Source of the DNA: Adenophora triphylla var. japonica
Taxonomy: Eukaryota; Streptophyta; Magnoliopsida; Asterales; Campanulaceae
Direction: 5' to 3'
DNA length: 64,000 nt
Assembly: GCA_022495995.1 (NCBI GenBank)
Contig: JAFEMH010001236.1
Coordinates: forward strand, 62,001-126,000
The translations under genes and the position numbers were made by a program. Shown piece by piece: positions 54,097 through 64,000 of this stretch (within the stretch, counting starts at the first letter, position 1; each line of letters begins with the position of its first letter). The notes below the pieces were generated by a model. That model was not told the DNA's origin and did no database searches. It saw only the letters and a list, made by a program, of their open reading frames with translations.

Positions 54097-57000
54097 TCAT
54101 TTGGCCATCCAAGGTTGACAGACGATATGCTCCTTTCCTACCCGCGCATCTATTAGGTAGGGTCCTTCCCACTTTGGGGTGAGCTTGCCTGCATTGAGCT
54201 CCTTTGTATTTTGGAATGCCTTTCGTAGGACTAAATCTCCTACTTGGAACCTTCTAACCCTTACGTTTTTGTTGTAAGAACTGGCTACCCTTTGTTGATA
54301 TGCTGCCATCCGAACTTTGGCCATGTCCCTTAGTTCGTCTATGGTATCCAAGTCATATGTCAAGATGTCTTTATTATGTTCAGATGTCAACAAACTGTAT
54401 CTAGCCGTAGGTACAAGTACTTCTGCTGGAATAACTGATTCTATCCCAAATACAAGTGAATAGGGAGTTTGACCAGTAGCGTTCTTAGATGTCATCCTGT
54501 CAGCCCATAGAACCATTGGCAACTCTTCTGCCCATCGTACTTTCCTCTGGTTCAGTGTCTTTTATAAGTTGCTTATGATTATTTTGTTGCTAGATTCTGC
54601 CTGTCCATTGGCTTGAGGGTGAACAGGTGAAGATGTCACCATCTTGACTCCCCAAGATGTTAAGAAATCTTGGGTTTTCTTACTAATGAATTGGGAGCCG
54701 TTATCACAAATTATCTCTGAAGGTATCCCAAATCGACTGAATATATTTCTTTTGATGAAAGAGATTACTTCTCTATCACGAACTTGTACGTACGCCTCAA
54801 CTTCTACCCATTTAGAGAAATAGTCTGTCATAGCTAATAGAAATACTCTTCCTCCTGGTGCCCTGGGTAATTTTCCTACGATGTCCATTCCCCAAACCAT
54901 AAATGGCCATGGCGACAGGATAGGATGCAATAGTTCAGCTGGCTGGTGCAGGGTGTCCCCATGTCGTTGACAGGAGCCACATTTCTTTACATAGTCTGCA
55001 TCGTCTCTTCTCATTGTGGGCCAAAAATAGCCCATCCTCAGAGCCTTGGTATGCAGACTTCTGCCCCCGGTATGATTTCCACACTGTCCTTCATGCAGTT
55101 CCTTGAGAACCTGATGGGCTCGGTCTGCTTCTAGACATCTTAAGTAGTGACCTGCAGCAGATTTTCTAAACAAAAGGTTATCAATAAGTAAATACTTAGA
55201 TACTCTTACCCTGAAGGCTCTAGCATTTTTCTCCTCGGCTGGGATCGTATCATCTAAGAGATACTTGATAATAGGAGCTGTCCAAGAAGTTGTTGGAGGG
55301 GAAGGTACGTCGACATCTAGAACGAACAGCTCAAGATGATCAATTGCTGGGATGTCAACATGCACAATTGGGATGCTTGTCTGTGAAATGCTTTTGAAGG
55401 CTGAACCTAAGTTTGCCAGAGCATCTGCTTGAGAATTTTCCTCTCGTGGAATCTGTTCCAAAGTAAATGTTTTTAATTTGGCCGCCAGAATTTTTACAAT
55501 TTCCAAATATGTCGTCATCTTTGCATTTTTAGCTATGTAGGATCCGTTGTAATGGTTAACAATTAGCAAAGAATTCATAAACACCCGGATATGCTTGACA
55601 TCTAGGTCCTGGGTCGCTGTTAAACCTGCAATTAATGCCTCGTATTCTGCTTCATTATTAGTGGCCTTGAAACTGCAGCTGATGGATTGTGGTATTATGT
55701 CCCCTTGTGGAGATTTTAGTACAAACACCAAGACTGTACCTCTCAAGTTAGAAGCACCATCTCGTGTAGAGAGTCCAGATCTTCAGGATGTCATCATCTT
55801 GAAGTTGCTGAACCTCCAATTCCACCTCTTGTTGCATGGTTGGACTAAAGTCGCCCACAAAATCGCCAGAGCTTGAGATTTTATTGCTGGCTCATATTTA
55901 ATGTCGTATGTGCTTAATTGTACAGACCACTTCGCCATTCGACCTGACATCTCTGGTTTTCTCATAACATTCTTAATAGGATAGTTAGTGCGTACAATTA
56001 TAGTATGTGTTTCAAAATAGTGCCTTAATTTAATAGAAGCAGTTATCAAAGCTAAAATTAACTTCTGTAAATGAGAATACCTGGTCTCTGCATCTAAAAG
56101 TGTCTTACTTATATAGTAGATGGGTTGCTGACTACCATCTCGTTCTGCCACCAAGACTGCACTAACAGCGCCTTCTGATACTGCTAGGTAAATGTAAAGA
56201 TGTTCCTCCTCCTGAGGCTTGGCCAATAATGGAGGTGTCGACATGTAAGTTTTGAGCTCCTGAAAGGCTTTTTCATGTTGGTTCTCCCACTGGAACTTCT
56301 TGTTCTTCCTTAGGATGTCATAAAAAGGTTTGCATCGATTCGAGGATTTTGAAATGAACCTGGTGAGTGCAGCAATCTTTCCTGTCAATCTTTGGACGTC
56401 CTTGACAGATTGAGGTGACGACAGGTTAATAATAGCACGTATCTGTTATGGGGCATCTTCAATGCCTCTTTTAGTAACCATGTAACCCAAAAACTTCCCT
56501 GCCTTCATTCCAAAGTTGCATTTAGCTGGATTAAGTTTCATATTGAAACAATCCAAAATGTCAAAGGCTTGAGATAAGTTGCTTATGTGATCTTCGGCTT
56601 TCTTGGATTTTACTACCATGTCGTCAATATATACTTCCATTGTGTCCCCAATCTGATCTTTGAACATTTTTTTGACGAGCCTCTGATATGTTGCACCTGC
56701 ATTTTTTAGTCCAAAAGGCATAGCAATATAACAATAAATACCTGTTGGCGTTATGAAGGCGGTGTCTTCCTGGTCAGATGGTTCCATCTGGATTTGCTGG
56801 AATCCTGAAGATGCATCCATGAAGGTGAGGAGCTCATGTCCGGATGTGGCATCAACTAACGAATCTATGTGAGGCAGAGGGAAAGGATCTTTTGGACAGG
56901 CTTTATTTAAGTCGGTGAAGTCAACACAGACTCGCCATTTCCCATTCTTCTTCTCAACTACAACCACGTTTGCTAACCATCTTGGATAATCTACTTCTCG

Positions 57001-58071
57001 GATCATGTTGGCTTTGAGTAAGCGCTCTACCTCTTCCTTGATGATCTGGTTTCTTTTTTCTGCAAATTTTCTTCGTTTCTGGTGCACTGGTTTAAAACTA
57101 GGATCGATGTTAAGTTTGTGAGTGATGACATCTTTGCTGATGCCGGTCATGTCATCATGTCTCCAAGCAAAACTCTTTACTCTGCTTTTTAATAAGTCCA
57201 CAAGCTTCTCTTCTATATCTGATGGGATGTCACTGCCAATAAGTACCTTGATGTCCGGGTTGGAAGGGTCAAGCAATACTTCTTTCACATCGTTCTCCCT
57301 AGCTTCCAGGACTTCACGTACTTTCCTCTGTAATTGCTATGCTTGTTTTGGAGATGTCGACGCCTTCATTGAAGTTTTATAACATTCCTTGGCCACCTGC
57401 TGATCACTGTATATTTTGGCGACACCCCAAGGTGTTGGGAACTTCACACACTGATGGTAAGTGGAGGGGACAACCTTCATCCCATGAATCCATGGTCTTC
57501 CAAGAATGACATTGTAGGATGTTGCACAATCAATTACACAGAAATGCTCCATGGTGTTGAGGCCCTTTGAGTATATTGGAAGCTTTATTTCCCCCACTGT
57601 TTCTTTGACTTCACCACTGAAGCCTACCAATACTGAGGATTTCTTGATGATCTCTGATTCTGGGATGTTCATTTCCTTGAGGGTGCTCAACATAATGAGA
57701 TTGACAGAGCTACCCCCATCAACCAGGATACGCCGGATTGTACAATTGGCGATCTGCAGGGAGATAAATAGGCCGTCGTGATGGGGTTCCAGCAAGTTAT
57801 CTCGATCACTCTCATCAAAGGTGATTGGATCATGGCAGGGTGTCGACATTCTTGGTTGTCTTTCTGGCCTCTCCTCTTTTGACTCCTTAGCATGTCGTTT
57901 TGCGGCAGAATAGGATGTGCCACATATTTTTGAGCCTCCACTAATGAAATTGATCACTTTCGTTGAGGCTGGGGGAGAAGCTGGTCTCTCGACCTCATGA
58001 GGAGCTTCCGTACTTTCAGCCTTCTTCTTTTTGGATCCCAGCAACTCCTTAAGATGTCCCTTCGAGAGCAA
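54097..58071 (-). pseudogene. Gypsy-2 copy 2 protease, RT, dual RNase H and integrase
   Basis: Protease: RRILVDGGSSVNLI with Asp at 57718-57720. RT with YIDDM at 56618-56632. First RNase H (LYIYLAVSEGAVSAVLVAER), second RNase H (ATNNEAEYEALIAGLTATQD). Integrase HHCC (HEGQCGNHTGGRSL, CGSCQRHG) and all three acidic residues ([25 protein letters not shown]). Lesions: TAG 57337-57339, TAA near 56446, frameshift near 55790, TAA near 54567. The first two stops keep the same frame. It is the better preserved of the two Gypsy-2 copies. Confidence 0.9.
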
Positions 58072-58088
58072 GTAACTGATCTCCTTTC

Positions 58089-59653
58089 TTAGTGCGATGC
58101 AATCTTCAGTAACATGCCCAAATCTTCATGGTAAGCGCACCATTTTGATTTGTCACGCCATCCCGTAGGCTTATCCGTCTTCTTTGGCCATCTGGCTTTG
58201 TCCCCTAGGTTGCCCATTGCACAGAGTACACCTGAAATGTCAACAGAAAAACAATAATCAGAAATGTTAGGCACATTATCACTATCTTCATCCTCACCGT
58301 CTACTGAATTAATTTTGCTAGTATCAATTCTTGGGTAAGGATTGGAACGGTTGTTCCTGCGATGGGATGATTCAGTCTTCCTGTCAGGGTGGTCATATGT
58401 CGACAACTTGGACGAGGACTTTGATCTTCGCAGCTCATCTTCCTCCAATCTTATGAATCTCAATGCCCTGCTCCTGACTTCTTCCAACCGCTTACAAGGA
58501 GTCATCACCAAATCTTGATAATACTGTGAATCTTTCTTCAGTCCCATTTTGAATGCTTCTGTGGCTGTTGACATGTCAAGATTGGGAATTTCCAGGACTT
58601 CCTTATTGAACCGGTGAACATAATCTTTTAGAGTTTCATTAGGTTGTTGGGTCATATTGTAGAGGTCACTTGTCAGCTTCTCAAATTGTCGACTACAAGA
58701 GAATTGGTTATAGAACATGTTGATAAGCTGGGCGTATGAACCAATTGAGCCTAGGGGCTGCCTAATCAGCCATTTGAGAGCTGGTCCAACCAAGGTCGAT
58801 CCAAATCCTCTGCATAAGCAAGCCTCCCGGAATTGAAGCGGAATATGGATTATGTCCATCTTCTCCTGATAGTGAGCAACATGCTCCTCTGGGTCTGTGG
58901 TGTCGTCATACAACTCATAGATGGGACGTTGAAACGCTTCGGGATGTCGACATTTGCAATTGCTGGGACAAACCGAGATTGATTGTAGCAGTTTTGAGTC
59001 ACTTGTTGGATTGGAGGAGTTATGCCGGGCACGTTCATTATCAGCTCCTTGAGATCCTGCATCTGTTTGGCTAGTGGGTTTCCTGCAAAAGGGTCAGCCA
59101 TAGGAATACGATTGAAATTATTATTATTTAAAAGATTATTCAGCAAACCAGAGTTATCCGTGGTAGTTGTGACAGTGGTGTTGTCAATAAATGGAATGAA
59201 CGGGGTGAATCCTGCTGAAGGTGGCGTCATTAGGGTGTCCCCGGGTAAGGATGTCAGCTGAGGAGTTTGAGGTTGACTATTCATTGGAATAAATTCATTC
59301 TGGAGCGTAGATCCTTCGGTGTTGTCGAAGTTGAGGTTCCTTGCACGCAATGGTGAGATGTTTTCAAGCCGCGAAGCGATGAGCTGTTGATCCCTCTGCA
59401 TCTTGACCATGGAATTGGCCAACACCTTGGAATTGCTATCTTGTTGATCCAACATCTGATTCAACTTGGTTAGGATAGTCTGGATGTCAGCACCTACATT
59501 GGAAGAAGTCGCTTCCTTTTGTGGAGTCTTTGTAGGTTGAGTTTGTTGAGGTCCGGTCTGAGGAGGTGGCGGCAACAAGCTGGTTCTACCTCCTGATGTT
59601 GGAGTGACAGCGGTACCCTTGCCGACGGCGGACACATTGGGAGGTGCAGACAT
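58089..59653 (-). pseudogene. Gypsy-2 copy 2 gag, two frameshifts
   Basis: The ATG at 59651-59653 gives MSAPPNVSAVGKGTAVTPTS. There is a Pro/Thr/Gln-rich N-terminal part, an Asn-rich NNLLNNNNFN, then after a frameshift at about 58890 the capsid domain (EACLCRGFGSTLVGPALKWL, NETLKDYVHRFNKEVLEIPN) and the start of a knuckle-like segment (WCAYHED). A one-base loss near 58120 breaks into the protease frame. Confidence 0.88.
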
Positions 59654-59703
59654 GATGAATTCGCTCAGGAAATGATCCAAATAACCGATAAACCACGAGG
59701 CCC

Positions 59704-59717
59704 CTCGGTGGGCGCCA
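59704..59717 (-). other. Primer-binding site of Gypsy-2 copy 2
   Basis: The minus strand reads TGGCGCCCACCGAG, three bases inside the LTR. Confidence 0.75.
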
Positions 59718-59720
59718 AAT

Positions 59721-60323
59721 TGTTTTGGTAGAAAAAACAATAGTGTTGAATCTTAACTTTGACAAGTGTGTGGATTAAACAACAAGGAGGGGACTGTGGG
59801 ATTCGACTAAATGGAACAAAAACATGAAAAGAAAGAATGACACCACGATTTGTTAACGAGAAAAACCTTAGAGGTGATAACCTCTTTGGAAAAAAACCCC
59901 GGGAGTTAGGTCTCCAACCTTAAAAGTTTCACTATAGTAATTGAGTTACAACTGTGGAAGATGATGGAGAGGATTACAAGAGAGATGTGCGTAGAGTGTG
60001 TGAGCATGAGAGTGTGTATTTTTCCGTCTCCATATCCCCTTAAATAAAAGAAAGTATGAACGGGTCAAAGTTGTTCCTACAATCTCGGGAATAATCTTAT
60101 CCTCTTCAACGTCCGTGAGACCAAGTCATCCTTGCCGTTTGAAGATGTGTTGAACGTGCTAGAAAAATATCCCGTATTCTTCTCTCTTATTCACTGGAAA
60201 ATAATAATAAAGATATTAGGAAAAATCAAATAAGTAAATATTAAAACGATACTTACAGTGGAATAACATCTTGACATGCAGGAGCAACTGAAGATGTCAC
60301 CATGCTGAAAAATACCCACAACA
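59721..60323 (-). repeat. 5' LTR of Gypsy-2 copy 2
   Basis: The LTR is 603 bp, the partner of 50541-51144. AATAT follows at 60324-60328. Confidence 0.92.
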
Positions 60324-60328
60324 AATAT

Positions 60329-60579
60329 ATAAACTTTCCATTTTGGACGTCCCACAATAATATATACTTTCCTAAAATGGAAAGGAATCTTTACTATTCC
60401 CTCCACTCATTCTCTTTCCTACATTATTTTAATACTCACATCACCATTATAATTTACTATTCTCTCCACTCATTCTCTCTCCTATTTTATTTTCACACTC
60501 ACAAAACTTTCAATATAATACTTTCTCCTTAATTCCCATGCAAAACCCAAAAGTTTATAAAAAGATGGAACGGAGGGAG
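60329..60579. mobile_element. MITE, right fragment
   Basis: This is the continuation of 50518-50540. It ends GATGGAACGGAGGGAG followed by TA (60580-60581). The rejoined MITE is about 270 bp and matches, inverted, the outer MITE at 48285-49124. Confidence 0.85.
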
Positions 60580-60715
60580 TATATATATTGATGCTACATC
60601 TAAAAATTCTTTTGAAACATTTGATAATAGTGGAAAAAAAGTAAAATATTTTGAGCAAAAGTCATTCATAGCAAAGAAAGTAATAATAATTAAACAAATT
60701 TGTGTTTAAAAATCA

Positions 60716-61378
60716 TGTTCCCTGAACATACCAAAAGTGGTCAGTTGGGCCAAGCGGATAAAAGCCCAATCACAGACAGTCGTGGCATCCACATTCTTGG
60801 TGAAGTTGGACCAATTACCATAAGGCCCAAGGCCCAACAACAGCATCTGTCGATCTAAGCTCATTGTCCGACCTCTAAGGTCCCGACCTAGCTTGATCCG
60901 AACCAATGATCCATACTACCCTTCGGGTACGAACCATGCTCTACCCGCCAGTCAGGTCGATCATTCCACAAATGGCGACCTCGACCTAATCACCAAGCGT
61001 CGACCTAACAGATGTGGACGCACATGAGTCAAACCTTTCCATAACTGGTTTCCTACAAATCAGGAGCCGTTACCAGACACGTTCACATTATTTGTAACTG
61101 TCCCTAAAATCTCGGAGCTCATGCAGCACTACCAAATATACAACTATCTTTACCTATAAATACTTCATCACTATCACCGGTGCAAAGGTAACTGCCATTT
61201 TGTTATCTGAATTCATTATTCAATACATTTTGAGTTATATACAACCGTTATCTTACTCTCACGCCCGAGCGTCTTCGCCGGAGACACATCCGGCTAGTCG
61301 TGGGTTCTGATTTCAGGTCAAGGAGCCAGGTGATTAGTCCTGCCACGTGGAGGATTACTGATAAGCACAATTCCCGCA
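60716..61378 (+). repeat. 5' LTR of Gypsy-3 (ends approximate)
   Basis: TGTTCCCTGAACATACC is a probable start. A TATA box, CTATAAATAC, lies at 61154-61163. The LTR ends before the primer site at 61388, probably at CCCGCA. CGACCT/AGGTCG words are dense (60870-61010). No second LTR is available to fix the ends. Confidence 0.55.
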
Positions 61379-61387
61379 AAGATCGCT

Positions 61388-61404
61388 TGGTTCCATTGCC
61401 GGGA
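61388..61404 (+). other. Primer-binding site of Gypsy-3
   Basis: TGGTTCCATTGCCGGGA is close to the Gypsy-1 site (18105-18120). Confidence 0.65.
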
Positions 61405-61448
61405 ACTGTGCTTTAGCTTGACCTCGAAAATTTCATCAACCTACAACA

Positions 61449-63198
61449 ATGGTATCCCCAGAAGGGCATGTGACAGAAGCTTCTGATGAACTCAATGAGG
61501 TGAATGCCAACACCAACGCGGATCTCAACACCAATGCTGAAAACGCAAATCTGCCTCCTCCCCCACCAAATCGTCCTCAGGGTAGAGCAACACGCTCTAC
61601 CAGTGTTGTTGATGGCAGGGGATTGCCAGACACAAGAAGGGGGAAAAGACACATGGAAGGACAAGGAGCTCCACCTCCCCCTAAGCGTCCAACTGCTCAT
61701 GTGAATGTTGGAAATAGGGCAGGTCCCTCATCCAACCCATTGAGCAGGAAGGAAATGTTATTGGAGCGAGCCCAGATTCTGGCCGAGCTATTGGCAATAG
61801 AGGAGGCTGAGAAGGCGGATATGAGATCAGAGAGGGTGGCCCCCTCTCAAATCTCTAATGTGCAAGCAGCCAGAGTGCTAGGCCCAATGAGGGTGTGGGT
61901 CAAAGTGCTGATCAAAGGATAGTAGTCCGACCTCAATCACCTATCCATGTGCCGAGTAATGACTTAAGGGCTAGCCTCACCAGGAATAGGGAGCAGGAGG
62001 ATCAATCAGATTTGAGGACGCATTTAGAGGCCAATAGGAGCCGACGTGGTTCCCCTGCCCGGACACAAAGATCGGATCTCACAGGATGTGAATGGGCGCA
62101 GTCGCCCATAAGAGAAGAAAGGCGCAGGTCGCCACTTAGAGATAATAGGCGCAGGTCGCCATCGAGGGATGAGAGGCGCAGGTCGCCCCAAAGGAATGAC
62201 AGGCATAGGTCTCCTGTTCGATCAGAAAGGGCTCATTCTCATCGAGACAGGAGGAGTAAGCAGGTAACTCCCCCCAGGAGTGAGGGTCAAAGGTCGAATG
62301 TCGTACCCCCTGCAGGAGATGAAAGACCCGACGCTAGGGAATGGCTGATGATGAAAAAGAGGTTCGAACAATGGGAGGAGGAGAAGAAAAAGGACATTGG
62401 AAAGGTTGAACGAATCGACTTTGCTCTTCAACCTTTGTCCAAGGAACTGAGAGACAGTCGACCTCCCGCTGGATTTAGGTTGCCCTTCTAGAGAAGTACT
62501 CAGGGTCAACCAACGCAAAAAGTCATATAGCACATCTGGAAGCCACAATGTGCTTTGTCGCCAATGAAGACGACAATATGTGTAAAGCTCTCATAAGCAC
62601 ACTCACTGGGCGGCCCTAACCCGGTTCAATGGTTTTACTGTAGCATCTCCACCTGGACGTGTTTCAGGACAAAGTTCTTAGATCGCTTCTCGACTGCTGG
62701 AGCTCGGAAGGTGACAGTTACTGATCTAAGTAATTTGGTGCAGGCTAAAAATGAAAGCTCAATGAGCTACTTCACCAAGTTCAAGGAGATGGTGGATAAG
62801 ATCGAGGAAGATCTCACTGACAGGGAAGTTATCAACTGCTTCAGGAATGGTATTTCCTCGGCAGACATGGATTATGAACTCACAGTTCGTACAGTCACAA
62901 CCTGACAGGAGTTGTTCGAAAAAGTTTATAACGTCGCACTAGCCGAGGAAAGGAAGGAAAAGATAAAAGGAAAAAGGCCCAAGGTGGAGGTTGCTGATGA
63001 CAAGAAGGACTCCAACAAGAATGGAGGAAACAATAAAAATGGCAAGAACAGGACAAGGGCGACAGAGAAGGTGCCCGAGACTTTCACTCCCCTAACGGTG
63101 AGTCGAACTGAAATCCTGAATGCAGTCGAGTTGGCTCCACCTGCCCCAATGAACCCAGGTAACAAGTTCAGAAGGGACAACAGCAAATACTGTGATTA
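61449..63198 (+). pseudogene. Gypsy-3 gag, several frame breaks
   Basis: The ATG at 61449 gives MVSPEGHVTEASDELNEVNA. The frame breaks near 61900 and continues with an Arg/Ser-rich part (RRRSPLRDNRRRSPSRDE) made by a DNA minisatellite. The capsid region is damaged at 62492-62710, then recognisable (SSMSYFTKFKEMVDKIEEDL, NCFRNGISSADMDYELTVRT). A TGA at about 62903 and a TAA at about 63197 interrupt. KYCD-HKDTGHLTED is the knuckle-like segment. Similar in plan to Gypsy-1 gag. Confidence 0.82.
62108..62226 (+). repeat. 30-bp coding minisatellite (RS repeats)
   Basis: Four units of AGGCGCAGGTCGCC and a variable 16-base part encode RRRSP-RD-like repeats. Each of the first three carries AGGTCG, the word enriched in this family. 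Confidence 0.88.
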
Positions 63199-63199
63199 A

Positions 63200-64000
63200 C
63201 ACAAGGACACGGGTCATCTCACAGAGGATTTCTTAGGCTTGAAGCGCATTATCCAAAGAATGGTCGAACAGGGAAGACTCGACGCATACGTGAAGAGGCC
63301 TCAAACTGGTGGAGGCGAGCAGCCTGCAGGTGGACAACAAGGACCGAGGCAACCTAGATTGAACTTGGGGGTCATTACAGAGCAAGCAAGCAACACAGCC
63401 ATCAAGCACAAGATCTTTCAACTCAGTAAAGCCCCACATGTGCCTCCAAGAAGAGATGTCAGAGATGAAGCGATCAGCTTCTACCCCCATGAGCTGGCAA
63501 CTAATATGGCGGCTAGGGAGCAAGTTCTCGTCATCCCAGGTCTCATAGACGGATGTACGATGAGCAGACTCTTAGTCGACACGGGGGCCTGCAAGGATAT
63601 TTTGTTCTACAAGACTTTCAAAGAGATGGGACTTAATGACGAGCAGCTTGAAAGATATGACGGCAGGTTGGAGGGCTTCACCAACCATCGAGTTGATGCC
63701 AAAGGCCAGATTGAGCTCGATGTCGACCTAGGCCAGCACCCCCTCAGGGTCATATCGAAGGTACAGTTTATTGTGATTGATGTAAACAGTGACTATGCCG
63801 CTATACTTGGTATTCCTAGTCAGGTCGCTCTTGGGATGGTGGCATCGATCCCTCATCAGCGAGTCAAATTCCCCACACCTGCTGGAGTAGGCTGCGTACA
63901 AGGCACAACTCGAGCCTACCTAGATCATGTTCTTCGGGAAAGAAAGAAGAGAGAGCTAGAGATTGAGACGGCAGATGGTTATTTAAAGTTGTCCCAATCA
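63200..64000 (+). CDS. Gypsy-3 gag C-terminal end and aspartic protease, partial
   Basis: The frame is open for 267 codons to the window edge. The protease site is SRLLVDTGACKDILFYKTF with Asp at 63578-63580, followed by GLNDEQLERYDGRLEGFTNH and later YAAILGIPSQVALGMVASIP, the usual flap and second part. There is no start codon of its own; it continues the gag frame after the TAA at 63197. RT should follow outside the window. Confidence 0.85.

Larger units (their letters stand above)
50541..60323 (-). mobile_element. Gypsy-2 copy 2: complete-bounded Tat-group element
   Basis: The element is 9,783 bp with LTRs at both ends and the target duplication AATAT (50536-50540, 60324-60328), inserted in a MITE. 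On the minus strand: LTR, primer site, gag, protease, RT, RNase H pair, integrase, and then a spliced gene on the opposite strand (51472-53217). The two LTRs differ at roughly 15-20 positions by eye, mostly G/A and C/T. GACATC/GATGTC words are enriched. Confidence 0.93.

Noticed and set aside
17323..60323. Endogenous pararetrovirus remnants
   Set aside because: All pol blocks have LTRs, primer sites and integrase, as in retrotransposons; no movement protein or pararetroviral layout is seen.

Overview
This window is plant nuclear DNA, most likely from a eudicot; I cannot name the species. It is a nest of LTR retrotransposons (Ty1-copia of SIRE-like and Tork-like type, and Ty3-gypsy of the Tat group with two adjacent RNase H domains), Stowaway-like MITEs with CTCCCTCCGTCCC ends, a hAT-type and a Mutator-like non-autonomous element, and a Helitron 3' end. 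Only two pieces look like host genes: a five-exon HROB-like OB-fold gene (33500-34427, one in-frame TAG) and a terminal-exon fragment of an unknown gene (12321-12412). Nearly every retroelement gene carries frameshifts or stops, so most are called pseudogenes. Coordinates and motif counts were derived by eye.

Layout. 1-2380: 5' end of a minus-strand SIRE-like copia (LTR plus gag), inserted into the 3' gene of a second SIRE-like copia, here called element M. 2381-11095: M on the minus strand (5' LTR, gag, pol lacking the integrase core, and a separate 3' gene with its own TATA box and intron). 11101-13234: pieces of a plus-strand Tork-like copia (E1) whose gag M had entered, but with the two gag halves in swapped order. 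13235-16720: the other LTR and 3' end of M. 17055-17287: MITE. 17323-32828: a complete-bounded 15.5 kb Tat-group gypsy element (Gypsy-1) with 5-bp target duplication, a triplicated gag start, tandem arrays, and a spliced antisense gene. 32834-39722: palindromes, the HROB-like gene, an unclassified repeat block, and a hAT element carrying a captured promoter/5'UTR. 39723-45133: 3'-truncated Gypsy-2 copy 1 (plus). 45363-50456: MITE nest, Mutator-like element, Helitron end. 50541-60323: Gypsy-2 copy 2 (minus), inserted inside a MITE, also with a spliced antisense-side gene. 60716-64000: start of a third gypsy element (Gypsy-3), open at the right edge.

The most interesting signal is not a gene. 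Each LTR family is saturated with its own short word in LTRs, untranslated spacers and coding regions alike: AACCGC/GCGGTT in M (44 exact copies positioned outside gag-pol), GCGACA/TGTCGC in Gypsy-1, GACATC/GATGTC in Gypsy-2, AGGTCG/CGACCT in Gypsy-3. M and both families of spaced gypsy elements also carry an extra, independently promoted or spliced gene in the 3' region whose product is basic, acidic, proline-rich or coiled-coil. I infer, without proof, that these extra genes may encode proteins that recognise the element's own word, by analogy with the VANC anti-silencing proteins of VANDAL DNA transposons.
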